Shown here: positions 35,037 to 44,058 of the stretch, one piece after another | How the letters are laid out: each line of letters starts with the position of its first letter | Position numbering within the stretch: the first letter of the stretch is position 1 | Assembly (NCBI RefSeq): GCF_000190735.1 | Contig: NC_015177.1 | Location: 434,001-498,000 of the forward strand | Length of the DNA: 64,000 nt | Direction of reading: 5' to 3' | Source of the DNA: Pseudopedobacter saltans DSM 12145 | GTDB taxonomy: Bacteria; Bacteroidota; Bacteroidia; Sphingobacteriales; Sphingobacteriaceae | Program-made: the position numbers and the translations under genes | Notes under the pieces: generated by a model | What the model was told of the DNA's origin: nothing | Databases searched by the model: none | Seen by the model: the letters and a program-made list of their open reading frames with translations, nothing else

Positions 35037-36222
35037 GGTGGTTTAGCGTGATAGTAAATGTTGTTCCTTTATTTTCTGCACTTTCAAAAGAGATTGTGCC
35101 ATTCATCAATTGTACATATCTGTCAACAATATTCAGACCTAAGCCCGTACCGGGAATGCTACCAGTATTGTGCGCTCTAAAAAAAGCTTCAAACAAATGT
35201 TTCTGCTCCGTTGCAGGAATACCTATTCCATTGTCCTTTATCATAATAATACATTTTTTATTAAGCATTTCGGTATTAAATTCGATAAAAGTATTTTCTC
35301 CAGAGTATTTTATCGCATTTCCGATTAAATTGACGATACAGTTTTTAAGAAGGTTGAGATCTGTCGTGATTTTGCTTTTTGTACCCGTATGCTGATAAAT
35401 GATATTTTGGTTCTGTTTTGCAACCATTTGCATTTCTTCAGTAATTTCTTCAGCAAATTTTACAATATCGAAAGTACTTATTTGAGTCTCAATTTTTCCG
35501 GCCTCCAGCCTTTCCAGCGAAAGGAAATCGTTTAAAATATTTGTTAAATTTCCAACGTTAGATTTAATCTTGCTAACATGTTTGCTAATACTGTCATTTC
35601 CATATTGGGAGTTGTATTTCTCGATTAAAGAAGCAGACAGTTGTATCGCACTTAAAGGAGTTCTGAACTCATGCGAAGCCATCGAAACAAACCTGCTTTT
35701 TAACTGATTAAGCTCTTTTTCTTTTTCCAGTGAATTGCTAACTTCTTCTTTAGCGTGTTGTAACTGTTTAATTAAAGACTGAAGCGTTAAAGTTCTTTCT
35801 TCAACCAAATGCTCTAATCTGTTGGTATATTTTTTTAGCTGTTGTTCAGCGTCTTTTTCTCTGCTTAGGTCATGAATAAAGCCTGTATAAATTATCCTTC
35901 CATGAAATTGAACCTCACTCACAGCAAGCCGGAAAGGGAAGAGAGAGCCATCTTTTCTAAGCCCTTTTACTTCACGGCCTATTCCGATAATATGTGGCTC
36001 TCCAGTCTTTTGATAACGATGAAGATAGCCGTCATGTCTGGACCGGTCAGGTTCAGGCATTAGCATGCTGATATTATTGCCTATTACTTCAGAGGGTGTA
36101 TATCTGAATAAACTGCAAGCCGAAGGATTAATCGATTCGACAATTCCGTTGGAGTCTATAGTGATAATTCCATCTATTGCGGTGTCGATGATTGCGTTAA
36201 GTAAAGAAATCTGATCCATCAT
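35026..36222 (-). CDS. FixL-like haem-PAS oxygen-sensor histidine kinase
   Basis: A 398-aa soluble kinase. The PAS domain (about 8-125) strongly resembles that of rhizobial FixL: SRHDGYLHRY, then EPHIIGIGREV and GLRKDGSLFPF. His63 aligns with the haem ligand His200 of Bradyrhizobium FixL, and His77, Ile78 and Arg83 align with distal-pocket His214, Ile215 and Arg220. A coiled coil (125-175) leads to the HisKA domain with His184 (ASHEFRTPL) and a HATPase domain (NLIGNAIKYSG, DNGIGIP, GTGLGL). No membrane span. It overlaps the receiver-CRP gene, forming a two-gene operon. Confidence 0.9.
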   Translation of the reverse strand: MMDQISLLNAIIDTAIDGIITIDSNGIVESINPSACSLFRYTPSEVIGNNISMLMPEPDRSRHDGYLHRYQKTGEPHIIGIGREVKGLRKDGSLFPFRLAVSEVQFHGRIIYTGFIHDLSREKDAEQQLKKYTNRLEHLVEERTLTLQSLIKQLQHAKEEVSNSLEKEKELNQLKSRFVSMASHEFRTPLSAIQLSASLIEKYNSQYGNDSISKHVSKIKSNVGNLTNILNDFLSLERLEAGKIETQISTFDIVKFAEEITEEMQMVAKQNQNIIYQHTGTKSKITTDLNLLKNCIVNLIGNAIKYSGENTFIEFNTEMLNKKCIIMIKDNGIGIPATEQKHLFEAFFRAHNTGSIPGTGLGLNIVDRYVQLMNGTISFESAENKGTTFTITLNHHEE

Positions 36223-36260
36223 GAATGGCTAAAATAAATGCGAATATCTCTATTATTTAC

Positions 36261-36268
36261 CAAAATTA
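36261..36268 (-). promoter_or_regulatory. -7 box of the sensor kinase operon
   Basis: TAATTTTG on the minus strand fits TAnnTTTG, 39 bases before the kinase ATG. The FNR-like palindrome lies just upstream over the -33 region, so binding there could repress the kinase operon. Confidence 0.45.
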
Positions 36269-36277
36269 CATGTTTAA

Positions 36278-36291
36278 GTGATCTTGATCAT
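36278..36291. promoter_or_regulatory. FNR-like operator in the divergent gap
   Basis: GTGATCTTGATCAT has the palindromic GTGAT-N4-ATCA(T) form, 8 of 10 defined FNR positions. It lies between the kinase operon and the divergent 593-aa gene. For the plus-strand gene a near-consensus box TTTATTTG (36314-36321) is placed so that the site centre is about 43 bases before the predicted start, the usual class II activator position. Confidence 0.55.
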
Positions 36292-36333
36292 ATTTTATTT
36301 TCATGATTTCCGATTTATTTGTGTCATAGTTTA

Positions 36334-38115
36334 ATGATTATGTCACATACTTTCCATATCCCCGTTTTAGGTTTAGCATTTTCTGTTGATACGCCACTTA
36401 AAGTTGCTAAGTACGGAATTTCTTCTGTAGCATCAATTGTAGATGATCAATTGGTCGAGCGAATGAGAAAATATCATTTAGAAAAAAATGGTAAGGTTTA
36501 TCAGGAAATCAGTTTAAAAGAACCCGATTTCCGTTCAAAAAGAATTACGGAATATCTTAATATGATGGATGATTTTGTAAATGAACAGTTCGAAAACCTA
36601 AAAGCTGAAAACTTTGAAAACGGAAAAGACATCAATCATTATTTCAATCTACTGCCGGATCGGTCTTCTTTAAAGCAGGCATATATCGATATGATGAAAG
36701 AGAAAGACCTGGTATTGAAACATCGATTACAGTTAAGGCTGAAAGAAAGCATGCAAAAAGGCGCTATAGATGTAAATATTATGGCCAAAGTGGACAAATT
36801 AAACTTTAATAAGAGCGGAGAAGAAGTTAATTCTGATGCTTTAGAAGCGTTAAAAGGCTTTGCGTTAAGTAAGCTAAATTCTTCTGTTGTATTATCCGCG
36901 GGAATGAATCAGCGTTTGTATGCTTATATCGAAAACTTTAGGGATTTCTACCCCGATTTGGTTGGAAATATCAGAAAACGGGTCATTTTGAAAGTAAGTG
37001 ATTTCAGATCGGCTCTTATCCAGGGTAAAATGCTGGCAAAAAAAGGGCTATGGATTTCGGAATTTAGAATAGAGTCCGGACTAAATTGTGGAGGCCACGC
37101 GTTTGCAACTGAAGGCTATTTACTGGGCCCCATCCTGGAAGAATTTAAGCAAAAGAAAGATAGCATGCTGCAGGAGCTTTTTGCTATTTATGAGAAGGCG
37201 CTTGAAGAAAAAAATATAAAAATAGAGTCGAGGCCTATGTCTAAAATCAGCGTTCAGGGAGGAATTGGTACTGCAGAAGAAGATAATTTCCTGTTAGAGC
37301 ATTATCAGCTAGATGCAACAGGATGGGGGAGTCCGTTTCTATTAGTGCCAGAGGCGACAAATGTTGATGAACAAACATTAAAAGATCTGATCTGTGCCGA
37401 CAGGAACGATTTTTATATCAGCGGATCTTCTCCATTAGGAGTGCCTTTTAACAATTTCAGACTAAGCTCTGTAGAAAAACTACGTCAGGAAAGAATAGAA
37501 AAGGGGAGACCTGGAAGTCCTTGTACAAAGAAATACCTTGTATCAAATACCGAGTTTACAGAGGAACCAATATGCACTGCTTCAAGGGAATATCAAAACT
37601 TAAAAATAAAGTCTCTGAAAGAATCAGACTTGTCAGAAGAGGAGTACCAACGGGAATTTCAACAGGTAACAGAAAAAATCTGTCTGTGTGAAGGTCTGGT
37701 GACTTCCGCTTACATAAAAAATGATATGTTAAAGCCCAAAGAAAATAAGGCAGTAGCCATATGTCCGGGACCGAATATCGCTTATTTCTCAGGAGAATTC
37801 ACCTTAGAAGAAATGGTTAAGCATATCTATGGTAAAGTGAATTTACTAAGCGGTTCCAATAGATCTAATATTTTTATTAACGAATTAAGTCTTTATGTAG
37901 ACTACCTGAAAAAGGATATTAGTAATAGTCTCAAAGATTTAAACGACAAAAAGGTAAAGTATTTTTCTAAGTTTCAGCAACAATTAGAAAATGGGATTGA
38001 TTATTATAAATCATTAATCCCTGCTATTCATAATCAAACGGATATTTATAAGAAGAGAATGATGGATGAATTGCTGGAGTTGGAGACAAAACTGCTGAAA
38101 ATGAAATTGGCCTAA
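36334..38115 (+). CDS. Large cysteine-rich protein of unknown function, possible TIM-barrel flavoenzyme
   Basis: A 593-aa soluble protein that I cannot assign to a named family. The N-terminus (IPVLGLAFSVDTPLKVAKYG) and a later SVQGGIGTAEED (about 306-317), with ATGWGSPFLLVPEAT after it, recall nitronate monooxygenase-like FMN TIM barrels, but a 200-residue helical section lies between. Cysteines cluster in the second half (C397, C414, C450, C452, C477; also C252 in LNCGGHAF). The C-terminal 90 residues are helical. It is divergent from the FixL-type kinase across an FNR-like site, so it is probably made at low oxygen. The start could also be 36340. Confidence 0.7.
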   Translation: MIMSHTFHIPVLGLAFSVDTPLKVAKYGISSVASIVDDQLVERMRKYHLEKNGKVYQEISLKEPDFRSKRITEYLNMMDDFVNEQFENLKAENFENGKDINHYFNLLPDRSSLKQAYIDMMKEKDLVLKHRLQLRLKESMQKGAIDVNIMAKVDKLNFNKSGEEVNSDALEALKGFALSKLNSSVVLSAGMNQRLYAYIENFRDFYPDLVGNIRKRVILKVSDFRSALIQGKMLAKKGLWISEFRIESGLNCGGHAFATEGYLLGPILEEFKQKKDSMLQELFAIYEKALEEKNIKIESRPMSKISVQGGIGTAEEDNFLLEHYQLDATGWGSPFLLVPEATNVDEQTLKDLICADRNDFYISGSSPLGVPFNNFRLSSVEKLRQERIEKGRPGSPCTKKYLVSNTEFTEEPICTASREYQNLKIKSLKESDLSEEEYQREFQQVTEKICLCEGLVTSAYIKNDMLKPKENKAVAICPGPNIAYFSGEFTLEEMVKHIYGKVNLLSGSNRSNIFINELSLYVDYLKKDISNSLKDLNDKKVKYFSKFQQQLENGIDYYKSLIPAIHNQTDIYKKRMMDELLELETKLLKMKLA

Positions 38116-38150
38116 ATCATTCAACTTTAATGTGTTTTTTGTTTGATGTT

Positions 38151-38178
38151 AAAGCGCTCTTTTTAAGAGCGCTTTTTT
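38151..38178. terminator. Terminator between the 593-aa gene and alkB
   Basis: AAAGCGCTCTT (38151-38161) pairs perfectly with AAGAGCGCTTT (38165-38175) around TTT, followed by TTTA. It serves the two convergent genes. Confidence 0.85.
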
Positions 38179-38179
38179 A

Positions 38180-38791
38180 TTATACAATTGTCCTGAAAGT
38201 AAGGTTAACTCTCGGAGTCACTACTTTTTTTGTTGGGGGAAGCCGATGGAGCCAGTTGCTTTGTGTGGTGCCTTTCATAAGTAAAAGACTGCCGTTTTCT
38301 AAGAATGTGGATATTGTCTCTTTCGTCTGTTTATGTTTGAAAGAAAATTTTCTCTCCGCTCCAAAGCTTAAAGAAGCAATGGCACCATCTTTTTTTAAAT
38401 CTCTTTCAGCATCGCTGTGCCAGCTCATGCCCTCATCTCCATTGTGATAAAGATTAAGCAGGCAGGAGTTAAATGTTTCTCCTGTTTCTGATTCCGTTAG
38501 ACGTTTCAATTCAAGGAGAGGGGCTGTCCAGGGTAAAGCTTTTTTGGTAATTTTCGAATACATGTATTCATAAGGTTCATCACCATACCAGGCAACCATG
38601 CGTTTGGTAGTAATGTGTTTACCAAAAATAATGGCCTCATCGTGTTTCCAGTCAATCGTTTCTAAAAGTGTTTTTAAGTATAGATTTGCCTGTTGGTTCC
38701 CCATTATTTTTCCGTAATAGTAGACCTCACCATCATAAGGCAAAAGATTTTTTTCAGATGAAGTTTCTTCAAATAAATTCATGATCTCCAT
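38180..38791 (-). CDS. alkB: AlkB-type alkylated DNA repair dioxygenase
   Basis: A 203-aa Fe(II)/2-oxoglutarate dioxygenase that removes methyl groups from damaged bases by oxidation. The iron ligands are in WHSDAE (HxD) and the distal His in HRLPPTKK; the 2-oxoglutarate-binding arginines are in PRVNLTFR. NSCLLNLYHNGDEGMSWHSD and LSFGAERKFSFKHK are family signatures of the ALKBH2/AlkB type. It overlaps the end of the ada-like gene by about 20 bases, so the two repair genes are one operon. A second ATG three codons in is an alternative start. Confidence 0.93.
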   Translation of the reverse strand: MEIMNLFEETSSEKNLLPYDGEVYYYGKIMGNQQANLYLKTLLETIDWKHDEAIIFGKHITTKRMVAWYGDEPYEYMYSKITKKALPWTAPLLELKRLTESETGETFNSCLLNLYHNGDEGMSWHSDAERDLKKDGAIASLSFGAERKFSFKHKQTKETISTFLENGSLLLMKGTTQSNWLHRLPPTKKVVTPRVNLTFRTIV

Positions 38792-39638
38792 ATTTTTTAG
38801 AAGCTTCCCAGCCTATTATAGCAGTTTTTCTGGTATTGCCCCACATATATCCACCTATTATTCCTGATGTTTGTATAACGCGGTGACAAGGAATAACAAA
38901 AGCAATGGGGTTTGAACCTATCGCGGTCCCTACCGCCCGGGATGCATTTGCATTTCCAATTTTCTTTGCAATTTGGTTGTAGGTAGTTAAGCTGCCATTC
39001 GGAACCTGTAACAATGTTTCCCATACCTTCAGCTGAAAATCGGTTCCCTTTAAATGCAGCTTAATTTCTTGTAAATCAGTCCAGTCATTTTTGAATATAG
39101 CCAACGCATTTTCCTGAAACTGATCAGTTTTCTTCTGATATCCCGCTGCGGGAAATTTGTTTTTCAGAGCCGTAAAAGCCTCTTCCTCATCTGTATAAAA
39201 AGCCATGTAGCACACCCCTTTTAAAGTAGAAGCGATAATCAGATTACCAAAAGGACTCTCTTCAAAAGAATAGTTAATATTTAGATTTTCTCCACCATTT
39301 TTATATTCAGCAGGTGTCATACCTTCAATATTCACAAATAGATCATGAAGCCTCCCAGTACCGGAAAGCCCGGTTTCAAAGGCCGTATCGAACAGACTTA
39401 TATTCTTTTGCCCACCTAATAACTGTTTGGCGTATTGAATATTAATGTATTGCAAAAACTTTTTAGGGCTGGTTCCGGCCCATTCTTTAAAAAGTCGTTG
39501 AAAATGAAACGGACTTAAATTTATATGTGAAGCAATATCCTCAAGACTTGGCTGTTGTTTAAAGTTCGCCTTTATAAATTCAATTGCTTTTGCAATTCTG
39601 TTATAATTCAATATATTTTGCGTTTCCTTTATTTTCAT
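38769..39638 (-). CDS. ada: Ada-like AraC regulator / O6-methylguanine-DNA methyltransferase
   Basis: A 289-aa fusion. Residues about 10-105 are an AraC-type double helix-turn-helix (LEDIASHINLSPFHFQRLFKEWAGTSP), followed by an O6-alkylguanine methyltransferase (about 125-285) with acceptor cysteine in IPCHRVI and helix-binding SRAVGTAIGSNP. It lacks the N-terminal zinc-cysteine Ada domain that senses methyl phosphotriesters in E. coli Ada, so activation must differ. It is the first gene of an operon with alkB, the classic adaptive response pair. I used the ATG at 39638; a TTG at 39641 precedes it. Confidence 0.92.
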   Translation of the reverse strand: MKIKETQNILNYNRIAKAIEFIKANFKQQPSLEDIASHINLSPFHFQRLFKEWAGTSPKKFLQYINIQYAKQLLGGQKNISLFDTAFETGLSGTGRLHDLFVNIEGMTPAEYKNGGENLNINYSFEESPFGNLIIASTLKGVCYMAFYTDEEEAFTALKNKFPAAGYQKKTDQFQENALAIFKNDWTDLQEIKLHLKGTDFQLKVWETLLQVPNGSLTTYNQIAKKIGNANASRAVGTAIGSNPIAFVIPCHRVIQTSGIIGGYMWGNTRKTAIIGWEASKKYGDHEFI

Positions 39639-39699
39639 CAATACAAAATTGCAGTTCTGTTTCTTTTAATAAAACCCAAAACTTGCTAAATATTAAAAA

Positions 39700-39737
39700 T
39701 TAAAAAGCCATATCAACACTTAAGGCAGATATGGCTT
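39700..39737 (-). terminator. Terminator after yegP
   Basis: AAGCCATAT (39705-39713) pairs with ATATGGCTT (39729-39737); on the minus strand TTTTTAATTTTT follows. Confidence 0.7.
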
Positions 39738-39758
39738 CTTGTTTATGGGATCAGATAA

Positions 39759-40091
39759 TTAAGCCGATTGATCGTCTATCTCCGCGTCTTTAGCATTTGT
39801 AGCTACAGATTTAATTCCATTTTCTCTGGAAGCTTCACTTTCGTACATTTCGCTACTGCCGATAATTTGTCCGTTACTAGCTTTTAGATTAAAATAAAAT
39901 TTCCCATTTGTAGATGTTTTTCTTTCAAATCTGGAATCTGTTTGAGAATTCGTCCTTACAGATTCTATTCCATTCTCACAATTTGATTTGGTAGTATATC
40001 CTTCGCTAACGAGAATTACTTGTCCATTGCTTGCTTTTAAATTGAATTGGAACTCTCCGTTTTTCCTTTTCGAAATTACAAATTTACCCAT
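39759..40091 (-). CDS. yegP: YegP family protein (two DUF1508 repeats)
   Basis: A 110-aa protein made of two copies of the DUF1508/YegP motif: GEFQFNLKASNGQVILVSEGY with a following NCENGIESV, and KFYFNLKASNGQIIGSSEMY with RENGIKSV. The tandem arrangement matches E. coli YegP. The domain forms a small beta fold; its function is not known. It is monocistronic with a terminator behind it. Confidence 0.92.
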   Translation of the reverse strand: MGKFVISKRKNGEFQFNLKASNGQVILVSEGYTTKSNCENGIESVRTNSQTDSRFERKTSTNGKFYFNLKASNGQIIGSSEMYESEASRENGIKSVATNAKDAEIDDQSA

Positions 40092-40293
40092 AATTCGTTT
40101 TTTTAGATGTTACATTCCTAAATATAAAAAATTCAATTGAAGAAAAACATGAATACGCTTTTATTGTGAATACTTTCAATAGAATAAATAAAATAAGCAG
40201 GACAAATATTCTGAGGTAAGTTACCTATTTATGAGTAAGAAAAGCAGCCATTATGCATTCTAACTCGCTAGAGAACGTCTATAAATCCAAATT

Positions 40294-41475
40294 TTAACTT
40301 GTTTTAGTCTTATCAGTTGATAAATTTTTAAGAACCAGAAAACCTACCAAACCTGATATACAGGAGGCAATCAAAATAGAAAATTTGGCTTGCGTCTGAT
40401 ATTCGGGATTTTTAAATGATAACAAAGCAATGAAAATAGACATCGTAAAGCCAATTCCACCCAAAATACCCAATGCATAAATCTGTTTCCATGAGGTTCC
40501 ATTAGGCAGAGAACAGATATTTAGTTTTACAGCAATGTAAGATAATAGGGTAATCCCAATTGGTTTCCCCAGAAACAATCCTAAAATAATTCCTAAGCTA
40601 AGTCCTTCAAATACGCCTTCCAGCATGATAGGCTCAAACTTAATGTTGGTATTTGCGAAAGCAAACAAAGGCATTATAAGAAAATTTACCGGTTTAGATA
40701 AGAGATGTTCCAGTTTTTCCAAAGGAGACTCTGTAGCATCGGGAGTAGTAGGTAAGAAAAAAGCCGTTACAACTCCGGCAATTGTCGCATGTACCCCAAA
40801 GGAATGAACAAAGTACCAAAGAAAAGCTCCCGGAATCAGATACAGATAGACCTTTTTTACATTAAAATAATTTAAAATACCCAGAACAAGTATTAATCCA
40901 GCTATATAAGGAAGGTAATGGGTATGTAACTCGGAGGTGTAAAACACAGCAACTACAATTATAGCGCCTAGATCATCTACAATAGCTAAAGCCGTCAGGA
41001 AAACTTTAAGAGCCAAAGGAACGCGGTTTCCCAAGACTGAAAGAATTGCGATAGCAAAAGCAATATCAGTAGCCATTGGAATACCCCAGCCGTGTGAAGC
41101 ATCGGTCTGGCTATTAAAAATTGTGTATATACCAGCCGGAATCAGCATTCCGCCTATTGCAGCAAAAATGGGTAAAAGAGCCTTCTTAACAGAGGATAAT
41201 TCTCCTTCCACCAATTCCCGTTTTATTTCCAGTCCAACCAACAGAAAGAAAATAGCCATTAAACCATCATTTATCCAAAGTAATATCGGATACTTTAAAT
41301 GCAGATTATCAGAATGGTAGCCGATTTCTGTTTCCAACAGATTTTCAAAAGGTTTTCCCAGCGGAGAATTGGCAATGGCTAATGATAAAATAACACAACA
41401 AATAAGTATAATTCCGCCCGCAGATTGAGACTTGAAAAAATTCCGGAAAGCTGACAGATTGATTAATTTGGACAT
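40294..41475 (-). CDS. nhaA: Na+/H+ antiporter NhaA
   Basis: A 393-aa inner-membrane antiporter with about 12 spans, which exports sodium in exchange for protons. Key marks are FFLLVGLEIKRELVEGELSS, PMATDIAFAIAILSVLG (the unwound-helix region) and LTALAIVDDLGAIIVVAVFY, whose Asp pair is the ion site (Asp163/164 in E. coli). The ending GGIGFTMSIFIALLSF is also conserved. It precedes the TsaC-family gene in map order but the gap is small and they run in the same direction, so co-transcription is possible. Confidence 0.95.
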   Translation of the reverse strand: MSKLINLSAFRNFFKSQSAGGIILICCVILSLAIANSPLGKPFENLLETEIGYHSDNLHLKYPILLWINDGLMAIFFLLVGLEIKRELVEGELSSVKKALLPIFAAIGGMLIPAGIYTIFNSQTDASHGWGIPMATDIAFAIAILSVLGNRVPLALKVFLTALAIVDDLGAIIVVAVFYTSELHTHYLPYIAGLILVLGILNYFNVKKVYLYLIPGAFLWYFVHSFGVHATIAGVVTAFFLPTTPDATESPLEKLEHLLSKPVNFLIMPLFAFANTNIKFEPIMLEGVFEGLSLGIILGLFLGKPIGITLLSYIAVKLNICSLPNGTSWKQIYALGILGGIGFTMSIFIALLSFKNPEYQTQAKFSILIASCISGLVGFLVLKNLSTDKTKTS

Positions 41476-41502
41476 TTCGCAAGATACAAAATATCCAAAT
41501 TT

Positions 41503-42123
41503 TTAAAGGTATTCTTCTAAATTTCCGAGGCCCTGTCTTACAATTTCAAAATCTCCTTCTGTGCAATCAACAACGGTAGAAGCAACATTGTTACCATAAC
41601 CACCATCAACAACCACATCTACCAGATCTTTGTATTTCTCGTAAATCAATTCAGGATCAGTTGAATATTCGATAATTTCGTCATCATCTCTGATAGAAGT
41701 TGAAAGGATCGGATTTCCCAGCATACGTACTATTTCTCTAGCGATATTATTATCCGGAACCCTGATACCAACGGTTTTCTTTTTGCTGGCAAGCAATTTA
41801 GGAACATTACTGTTTGCCTCGAATATAAAAGTAAATGCTCCCGGTAGCGCTTTCTTCAACAATCTGAAGGTAGAATTATCTAAAGGTTTTACATATTGGG
41901 ATATATGGCTAAGGTCGTGACAAACAAAAGAAAAATTTGCTTTTTCAGGTTTTATCCCCTTTAGTTGAGCTATTTTTTCAATGGCCTTTTGATTCGTGAT
42001 ATCACAGCCCATACCGTAAATGGTATCAGTAGGATAGATGATAATTCCTCCTTTTTTTAAAATATCAACAACTTGCTGGACTTGTTTTTCATTCGGATTT
42101 TCCTCGTAAATACGCAATAGCAT
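41503..42123 (-). CDS. Sua5/YciO/YrdC family protein (threonylcarbamoyl-AMP synthase-like)
   Basis: A 206-aa protein with the YrdC-type fold: [23 protein letters not shown], then [30 protein letters not shown] and [11 protein letters not shown]. The length and details fit E. coli YciO more closely than TsaC. The family makes threonylcarbamoyl-adenylate for the t6A modification of tRNA; YciO itself has a less certain role. If no other family member exists in the genome, this would be the TsaC enzyme. Confidence 0.88.
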   Translation of the reverse strand: MLLRIYEENPNEKQVQQVVDILKKGGIIIYPTDTIYGMGCDITNQKAIEKIAQLKGIKPEKANFSFVCHDLSHISQYVKPLDNSTFRLLKKALPGAFTFIFEANSNVPKLLASKKKTVGIRVPDNNIAREIVRMLGNPILSTSIRDDDEIIEYSTDPELIYEKYKDLVDVVVDGGYGNNVASTVVDCTEGDFEIVRQGLGNLEEYL

Positions 42124-42299
42124 AGTTAACAGTTTTAATGATAAGACGATTTTTTAGATCAATAGCCGATGCTAAGCTACGTTTTTCTTATAACTAATAA
42201 AAAAGCCAAAGGTTTGCTGGTTCCCCTGATAAAATTTTTGGCACAATATTAGTTATATCCTTAAATGTAACAAATTTGGTAACTAAAACTGATAAAACT

Positions 42300-42533
42300 A
42301 TGAAGAACATCTTGTCCCAATCAGAACTTGAAATTATTAACAAATTTGACAGCGAATTATTGAAATTGCTTAAGGCAGATTTGAAACAATACAAAGAAAC
42401 ACAATCACATAGAGAAGCCAGCTTGATTGATTTTACTACCAGAAGATATGATTTCGAACTTTTAGCTGCTTTAAAAGAAGAGATTGCGGCTTTAAGAAAT
42501 TTAGGGAAAGTTACTCTTGCAAAAGTGGTTTAG
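42300..42533 (+). CDS. Small helical protein, unknown function
   Basis: A 77-aa protein, MKNILSQSELEIINKFDSEL at the start, almost entirely charged amphipathic helix, without membrane span or signal. I recognise no family. The frame could start at 42276, but the ATG at 42300 looks better. It has its own terminator (42563 onward) and is divergent from the TsaC-family gene, which supports a real gene. Confidence 0.6.
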   Translation: MKNILSQSELEIINKFDSELLKLLKADLKQYKETQSHREASLIDFTTRRYDFELLAALKEEIAALRNLGKVTLAKVV

Positions 42534-42562
42534 GAAAATTTCATTTAAATCTTTATATACAA

Positions 42563-42600
42563 AAAAAGGAGAGATTCTATAGATTCTCTCCTTTTTCTTT
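42563..42600. terminator. Bidirectional terminator between the small protein gene and asnS
   Basis: A-rich 12-base arm 42563-42574 (with GGAGAGA) pairs with 42585-42596 (TCTCTCC then T residues). The A/T flanks make it work in both directions. Confidence 0.8.
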
Positions 42601-42609
42601 TATATTATT

Positions 42610-44058
42610 TTAGAACTCAGCGTTCTTAGGATATCTTGGGAAAGGAATAACATCTCTGATGTTAGTCATCCCGGTAACAAAAACTACCAGTCTTTCGAAG
42701 CCTAGTCCAAATCCCGCATGCGGAGCTGTACCAAATCTGCGTGTATCCAAGTACCAGTAAAGTTCGTCTTTTGGAATACCTATTTCATCCATTCGGGCTT
42801 CCAGTCTTTCCAGTCTCTCTTCACGTTGCGAACCTCCAACAATTTCTCCAATTCCCGGGAAGAGTATATCCATAGCAGAAACTGTTTGTTTGCCTTCGGC
42901 ACAATTATCATCTTGTCTCATGTAGAACGATTTAATCTCCGCCGGATAGTTAGTCAGGATAACGGGTTTCTTAAAGTGTTTTTCAACCAGATAACGCTCA
43001 TGCTCACTTTGTAAATCAGCACCCCACTCATCAATCAGGTAATTAAACTGTTTTTTCTGATTAGGTTTAGATCTCTTTAAGATTTCTATAGCTTCTGTAT
43101 AAGTTATTCTTTCGAAGTCGTTATCTAAACAGAAATTAAGCTTTTCAATTAAAGAAAGTTCGCTTCTATCTTTCTGAGCTTTGTTCTTTTCTTCGTCCAG
43201 TAGCCTGGTGTTTAGGAATTCAATCTCTTCAGCGCAATTATCAAGAGCATATTTAATAACATACTTCAGCATATCTTCCGCTAAATCCATATTGTCTTCC
43301 AGATCAGCAAAAGCAACCTCAGGTTCAATCATCCAAAACTCAGCAAGATGTCTCGTCGTGTTAGAATTTTCAGCTCTGAAAGTTGGTCCGAAAGTATATA
43401 TTTCACCTAAGGCCATTGCGCCAAGCTCACCTTCAAGCTGTCCGGAAACAGTTAAGTTAGTTGATCTTCCAAAGAAGTCCTCTTTAAAATTGATGTTTCC
43501 CTGCTCATCTCTTGGTGGATTTCCAAGCTCAAGCGTTGTTACTCTAAACATTTCTCCTGCACCTTCTGCATCAGATGCTGTAATAATAGGCGTATGTAAA
43601 TAGGTAAAACCTCTTTCGTTAAAAAATTTATGTATAGCAAAAGCCAGCGCATGTCTAACTTTGAAAACAGCATTGAAAGTTGTTGTTCTAAAACGTAAGT
43701 GTGCTTTTTCACGTAAGAATTCCAGACTGTGTTTTTTAGGTTGTAAAGGATATTTTTCCGCATCACTCTCACCTAAAATCTCTACAGTATTTGCTTTTAC
43801 CTCAACAGTTTGGCCCTTACCTACAGATTCTACCAAAGTACCAATAGCTTTAACAGCAGCACCTGTAGTTATTTTTTTTAGAATATCACCCGATGTATTT
43901 TCGAAGTCAACAACAACTTGAAGATTGGATAATGTCGAACCGTCATTTAATGCAATGAACTGATTATTTCTGAAGGTTTTTACCCATCCCATAACAATTA
44001 CCTCTTTCCCAAATTCTGTTGACTTTAGTAAGTCTCTAACTTTGTTTCTTTTAATCAT
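42610..44058 (-). CDS. asnS: Asparaginyl-tRNA synthetase
   Basis: A 482-aa class IIb aminoacyl-tRNA synthetase. The N-terminal OB fold (about 15-110) is followed by the catalytic domain: motif 1 near [16 protein letters not shown], motif 2 in [22 protein letters not shown] and motif 3 in [16 protein letters not shown]. The RAENSNT version of motif 2 distinguishes AsnRS from AspRS. It charges tRNA-Asn directly. Length is normal and it is apparently a single-gene transcript. Confidence 0.97.
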   Translation of the reverse strand: MIKRNKVRDLLKSTEFGKEVIVMGWVKTFRNNQFIALNDGSTLSNLQVVVDFENTSGDILKKITTGAAVKAIGTLVESVGKGQTVEVKANTVEILGESDAEKYPLQPKKHSLEFLREKAHLRFRTTTFNAVFKVRHALAFAIHKFFNERGFTYLHTPIITASDAEGAGEMFRVTTLELGNPPRDEQGNINFKEDFFGRSTNLTVSGQLEGELGAMALGEIYTFGPTFRAENSNTTRHLAEFWMIEPEVAFADLEDNMDLAEDMLKYVIKYALDNCAEEIEFLNTRLLDEEKNKAQKDRSELSLIEKLNFCLDNDFERITYTEAIEILKRSKPNQKKQFNYLIDEWGADLQSEHERYLVEKHFKKPVILTNYPAEIKSFYMRQDDNCAEGKQTVSAMDILFPGIGEIVGGSQREERLERLEARMDEIGIPKDELYWYLDTRRFGTAPHAGFGLGFERLVVFVTGMTNIRDVIPFPRYPKNAEF

